From JAFGVL01 sp963662245 (GTDB taxonomy: Bacteria; Bacteroidota; Bacteroidia; Bacteroidales; Paludibacteraceae): a DNA stretch of 64,000 bases. Both the position numbers and the translations under genes were made by a program. The notes beneath the pieces are model-generated. The model was not told the DNA's origin and searched no databases. It saw nothing but the letters and a program-made list of their open reading frames with translations. Position 1 is the stretch's first letter; each line of letters begins with the position of its first letter. The DNA lies in contig CAXXVQ010000009.1 of the NCBI GenBank assembly GCA_963662245.2, positions 372,001 to 436,000 of the forward strand, given 5' to 3'. Below are positions 61,651 to 64,000 of this stretch, in pieces.

Positions 61651-62469
61651 TCAAGAAACTGTAATTAGGCTATTAACTACCGTATCAAACTTCTCTTTGC
61701 CTTTTTCTTTTTGTAGTTCAATGCGCCGTTCAATGATTTGTAGTTTGAGCAAATAACTCAACAGTTTTTCTATGCTGAAATAATGAAAAAAGCTATGTTC
61801 TTCTAGCCAAGTCCATTTTAGAATTTCAATTTTCTGTTCGCGTTCGAGCAAATCTTCTTCATCTGCCAAAGCCATTAGTTGCGGTAATTCATCCAAAGTT
61901 CCGCTTAGGCCGTAATCGCGAGCATTTGAGCTGCGCAATGCTTGAGCTATTTCGTTATTGCCAATTACGGCAGATTTTATGTCCCAGTTATATTTGCGGC
62001 AGATTTGTGCTGCCAGTATATTGTGAAGGTTGAGGTTGAACTCAAACCAAGCTGCTAGAAATTCGTTTTTCGTGCCACGAGCGTGTTCGTAATATTCTCC
62101 CAAAAGTTGGTCTTCCCAACTCAATTCTGTGATTAAGGGTTTTTCTTCCCAATACGCTTGAGCTATTTTTTGATGATAAGCTAAAATGCGTTTGTCCTTT
62201 GGCTTATCCTGCTCGCTAAGTATTTGAATGATTTCTGTGAAATCGGCTTCAATAAGATTTCCCGAAAGACTAGTGGGTAATTGCTCTTTTTGTAGAGCTT
62301 TTATAAAATATTTGTTGTCTTCAGCTTGTAACAATAGCTTTAGAAGCTCTGAATCATGTTGACTCAAAGTTTCTCGTAATTCAGCAACAAAATCCTGGCT
62401 TCCAAGAGTCAGTTTATGACTTTCGAGCTGAATATCGGGCAAAGATGCTACAAGACAGTGATAACTCAT
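61651..62469 (-). CDS. DUF2764 V-ATPase-associated protein
   Basis: 272 residues, soluble and helical. It starts MSYHCLVASLPDIQLE and has ELSWEDQLLGEYYEHA and FLAAWFEFNLNLHNILAAQI. Proteins of this family occur inside Bacteroidota V-ATPase operons between E and A. They occupy the place of subunit C (d), which is otherwise missing here, so a rotor-adaptor role is a reasonable inference. Two bases separate it from atpE, a tight operon junction. Confidence 0.85.
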   Translation of the reverse strand: MSYHCLVASLPDIQLESHKLTLGSQDFVAELRETLSQHDSELLKLLLQAEDNKYFIKALQKEQLPTSLSGNLIEADFTEIIQILSEQDKPKDKRILAYHQKIAQAYWEEKPLITELSWEDQLLGEYYEHARGTKNEFLAAWFEFNLNLHNILAAQICRKYNWDIKSAVIGNNEIAQALRSSNARDYGLSGTLDELPQLMALADEEDLLEREQKIEILKWTWLEEHSFFHYFSIEKLLSYLLKLQIIERRIELQKEKGKEKFDTVVNSLITVS

Positions 62470-62471
62470 GC

Positions 62472-63065
62472 TTATGCAAATAAGGTTTTGATTAATTGCG
62501 GACGCAAAAACTCTTTGAAGTAGGCAATTAGCTCTTCTTCTCCAAACACTAGTTTGTAAGCTTCGCCTTCGGGTTGAATCTCAAACTTAGTTTTGATGCC
62601 ATTTACTTCTTCAATCATTACCTTTTTATCCAGTAATTCTTTAGCATTAGCGGTGAAGTATTTCTTTAGCTCTTCTGCTTCAGCTGTTTTGATAGTGAGT
62701 TTGTTGTTAGTTGCCCAAGATCTCACAAGCTCCACAATTATCTTTTGCATAAAATCCTTGTCCGAGGTAGCAGCTTTGACTGTTGATGAGCTTATTTCTC
62801 CGGTAAGGAAGTTGGTGATTTCTGTTTGCAATGCAGCTACAGCCTGTTTAGTGTAGAGCTGCAATTCAGCTTGCATATTGTTTTTTGTTTTGATGGCGTC
62901 TGCTTCAGCCTGTTTAGCAGTCTTCTCAGCTAGAGCGTTAGCATCAGCAATAATTTGCTTTGCTTTTTCATTTGCCTGGTCAATGATTGAATCGGCTTCT
63001 GATTGAGCTTTAACTACGCCATCTTGATATATTTTTTCGGTAAGTTCTTGAAGTGAAGTGCTCAT
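62472..63065 (-). CDS. atpE: V/A-type ATPase subunit E (peripheral stalk)
   Basis: 197 residues from the ATG at 63065 (MSTSLQELTEKIYQDGV). An upstream TTG at 63092 overlaps the -7 promoter box and is rejected. A long N-terminal coiled coil (KAQSEADSIIDQANEKAKQI) leads to a globular C-terminal domain (FGEEELIAYFKEFLRPQL). It is the stator stalk that ties A3B3 to subunit I. No subunit H/G or F gene is seen next to it. First gene of the operon. Confidence 0.9.
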   Translation of the reverse strand: MSTSLQELTEKIYQDGVVKAQSEADSIIDQANEKAKQIIADANALAEKTAKQAEADAIKTKNNMQAELQLYTKQAVAALQTEITNFLTGEISSSTVKAATSDKDFMQKIIVELVRSWATNNKLTIKTAEAEELKKYFTANAKELLDKKVMIEEVNGIKTKFEIQPEGEAYKLVFGEEELIAYFKEFLRPQLIKTLFA

Positions 63066-63089
63066 AAATATTGAGTTTTTGTCTGTACA

Positions 63090-63097
63090 CAAATATA
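63090..63097 (-). promoter_or_regulatory. -7 box (TATATTTG) of the V-ATPase operon
   Basis: Exact TAnnTTTG on the minus strand, 24 bp upstream of the atpE ATG and downstream of the atpG terminator, so it should drive the whole operon. Confidence 0.6.
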
Positions 63098-63168
63098 CTA
63101 AAAGAATGTATGGTGGTTTAATTTATTTAGGATTTCTGACTGCTCTTTTTGTCCGTTTCATAGAAATG

Positions 63169-63200
63169 AAAAAGCGGGATGTAAATACACCCCGCTTTTT
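63169..63200 (-). terminator. Terminator of atpG
   Basis: AAAAAGCGGG pairs with CCCGCTTTTT around a 12-nt loop. It starts 18 bp after the atpG stop and insulates the F-type from the V-type genes. Confidence 0.88.
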
Positions 63201-63218
63201 TATGAATTGTGATTCTGA

Positions 63219-64000
63219 TTATTTTAAACCTTCTGCACCACCTACAATATCCAAAATCTCTTTTGTAATTGCTTCTTGGCGGGCCTTGTTGTATTTGATT
63301 TTTAGCTCATTGATTAGTTCTTCTGCATTATCGGATGCAGTTTGCATTGCTGTCATACGAGCTCCATGTACTGCCGCAATTGAATCAAGTAGAGCACTGT
63401 ACAGTCTTAAGTGCATTACTGTTGGAACTAGTTTGCCAATTAGAGCCTCTTTGTCAGGTTCTAAAATGTAATCTACAACTTTTAATTCTTTTGTGTCTGT
63501 AGCACTAGGAACCATTGGTAAATACATTTCGTATGTAATTTGTTGGTTCGCTGCATTTTTAAAGTGATTATATACTAACTCAACGCAATCAACTTCTTTC
63601 TTAAGAAACATATCCATCAACTCATTTGCAAGTTCTGCAATTACTCCATAATCCGGATTTGGAATTAATTCAAATGGATCATATTTGTATTGAGTTTTAT
63701 ACTTTCTTTTTTCGAAATATTCTTTTGTTTTTTTTCCAATAGGGTAATAAATAATGTCTTCAGCAGGTATGTGTGAGTATTTTTCTTGAACGACACTTTC
63801 TATTTTTTTAAAAACATTAGTATTGAATGCACCACAAAGACTTCCATTTCCTGCAATGGCAACAATAGCAACGCGTTTTACTTCTCGTTGTTTTGTTAAT
63901 GGAATATCCAAACCAGATGAGTTTGAGATGAAATCTTCCAAAATCTTTGTAAGTTTCTCTTGGAATGGTAAGTAGTTAGTAATTCTATCTTGAGCACGGC
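63219..64000 (-). CDS. atpG: F-type ATP synthase gamma subunit (partial, N-terminus outside window)
   Basis: 260 codons open to the right edge. The frame reads through from RAQDRITNYLPFQEKLTKILEDF, so the TTG at 63941 is not a start. Family marks: VAIVAIAGNGSLCGAFNTNV (usual form SDRGLCGAFN) and the C-terminal helix ARMTAMQTASDNAEELI, which enters the alpha/beta ring. It is the last gene of an F-type operon lying off-window, ended by its own terminator. The organism thus has both F-type and V-type rotary ATPases. Confidence 0.93.
   Translation of the reverse strand, partial: RAQDRITNYLPFQEKLTKILEDFISNSSGLDIPLTKQREVKRVAIVAIAGNGSLCGAFNTNVFKKIESVVQEKYSHIPAEDIIYYPIGKKTKEYFEKRKYKTQYKYDPFELIPNPDYGVIAELANELMDMFLKKEVDCVELVYNHFKNAANQQITYEMYLPMVPSATDTKELKVVDYILEPDKEALIGKLVPTVMHLRLYSALLDSIAAVHGARMTAMQTASDNAEELINELKIKYNKARQEAITKEILDIVGGAEGLK

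Overview
The window reads as a low-GC chromosome segment from a Bacteroidota bacterium, most likely class Bacteroidia. Support: type IX secretion (T9SS) C-terminal sorting domains, fused SecDF, the TAnnTTTG -7 promoter box upstream of several genes, absence of clear Shine-Dalgarno sequences, a V/A-type ATPase operon with the DUF2764 gene typical of this phylum, and many short palindromic intergenic repeats. NfnAB and a V-ATPase beside an F-type ATP synthase gene suggest an anaerobic or fermentative life style (inference). No rRNA, tRNA or CRISPR array was seen.

Layout. 1-13 kb: a partial MalY/PatB aminotransferase, an OmpA-like protein, a 2644-residue T9SS adhesin with 17 near-identical 77-residue MBG repeats, and a 925-residue T9SS protein, all on the minus strand. 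13-15 kb: an IS982-type insertion sequence and two gene fragments, one of a phage tail-collar/microcystin-dependent protein. 15-25 kb: core genes nfnAB, pepD, secDF, an alpha/beta hydrolase and pnp. 25-30 kb: a mosaic between pnp and a convergent DEAD-box helicase gene, holding small accessory genes, hairpin repeats and broken 3' ends of both flanking genes. 31-41 kb: a B12-type radical SAM gene, then three secreted-protein genes (two propeller-like, one WG-repeat) bracketed by 467-bp direct repeats derived from the 3' end of a YkgJ-family gene; one repeat is split by an unfamiliar insertion sequence. 41-51 kb: a pectin-related cluster of one pectate lyase broken by a stop codon, pirin, a dicarboxylate/amino-acid symporter and three tandem GH28 genes. 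51-63 kb: a sirtuin and the V-ATPase operon E-DUF2764-A-B-D-I-K, interrupted between D and I by fic and an mrr-like nuclease gene. The window ends in the F-type ATPase gamma gene.

The most unusual theme is repeated at three independent loci (pnp/deaD, ykgJ, atpD). Accessory genes sit next to an intact core gene, and a short, diverged copy of a core gene's 3' end separates the cargo from what follows. These look like fossils of successive insertions at gene ends. Other notable points are loss of catalytic residues in two of three GH28 paralogues, a predicted sodium-binding site in the V-ATPase K subunit, and a 161-nt imperfect hairpin in the leader of a lipoprotein gene.
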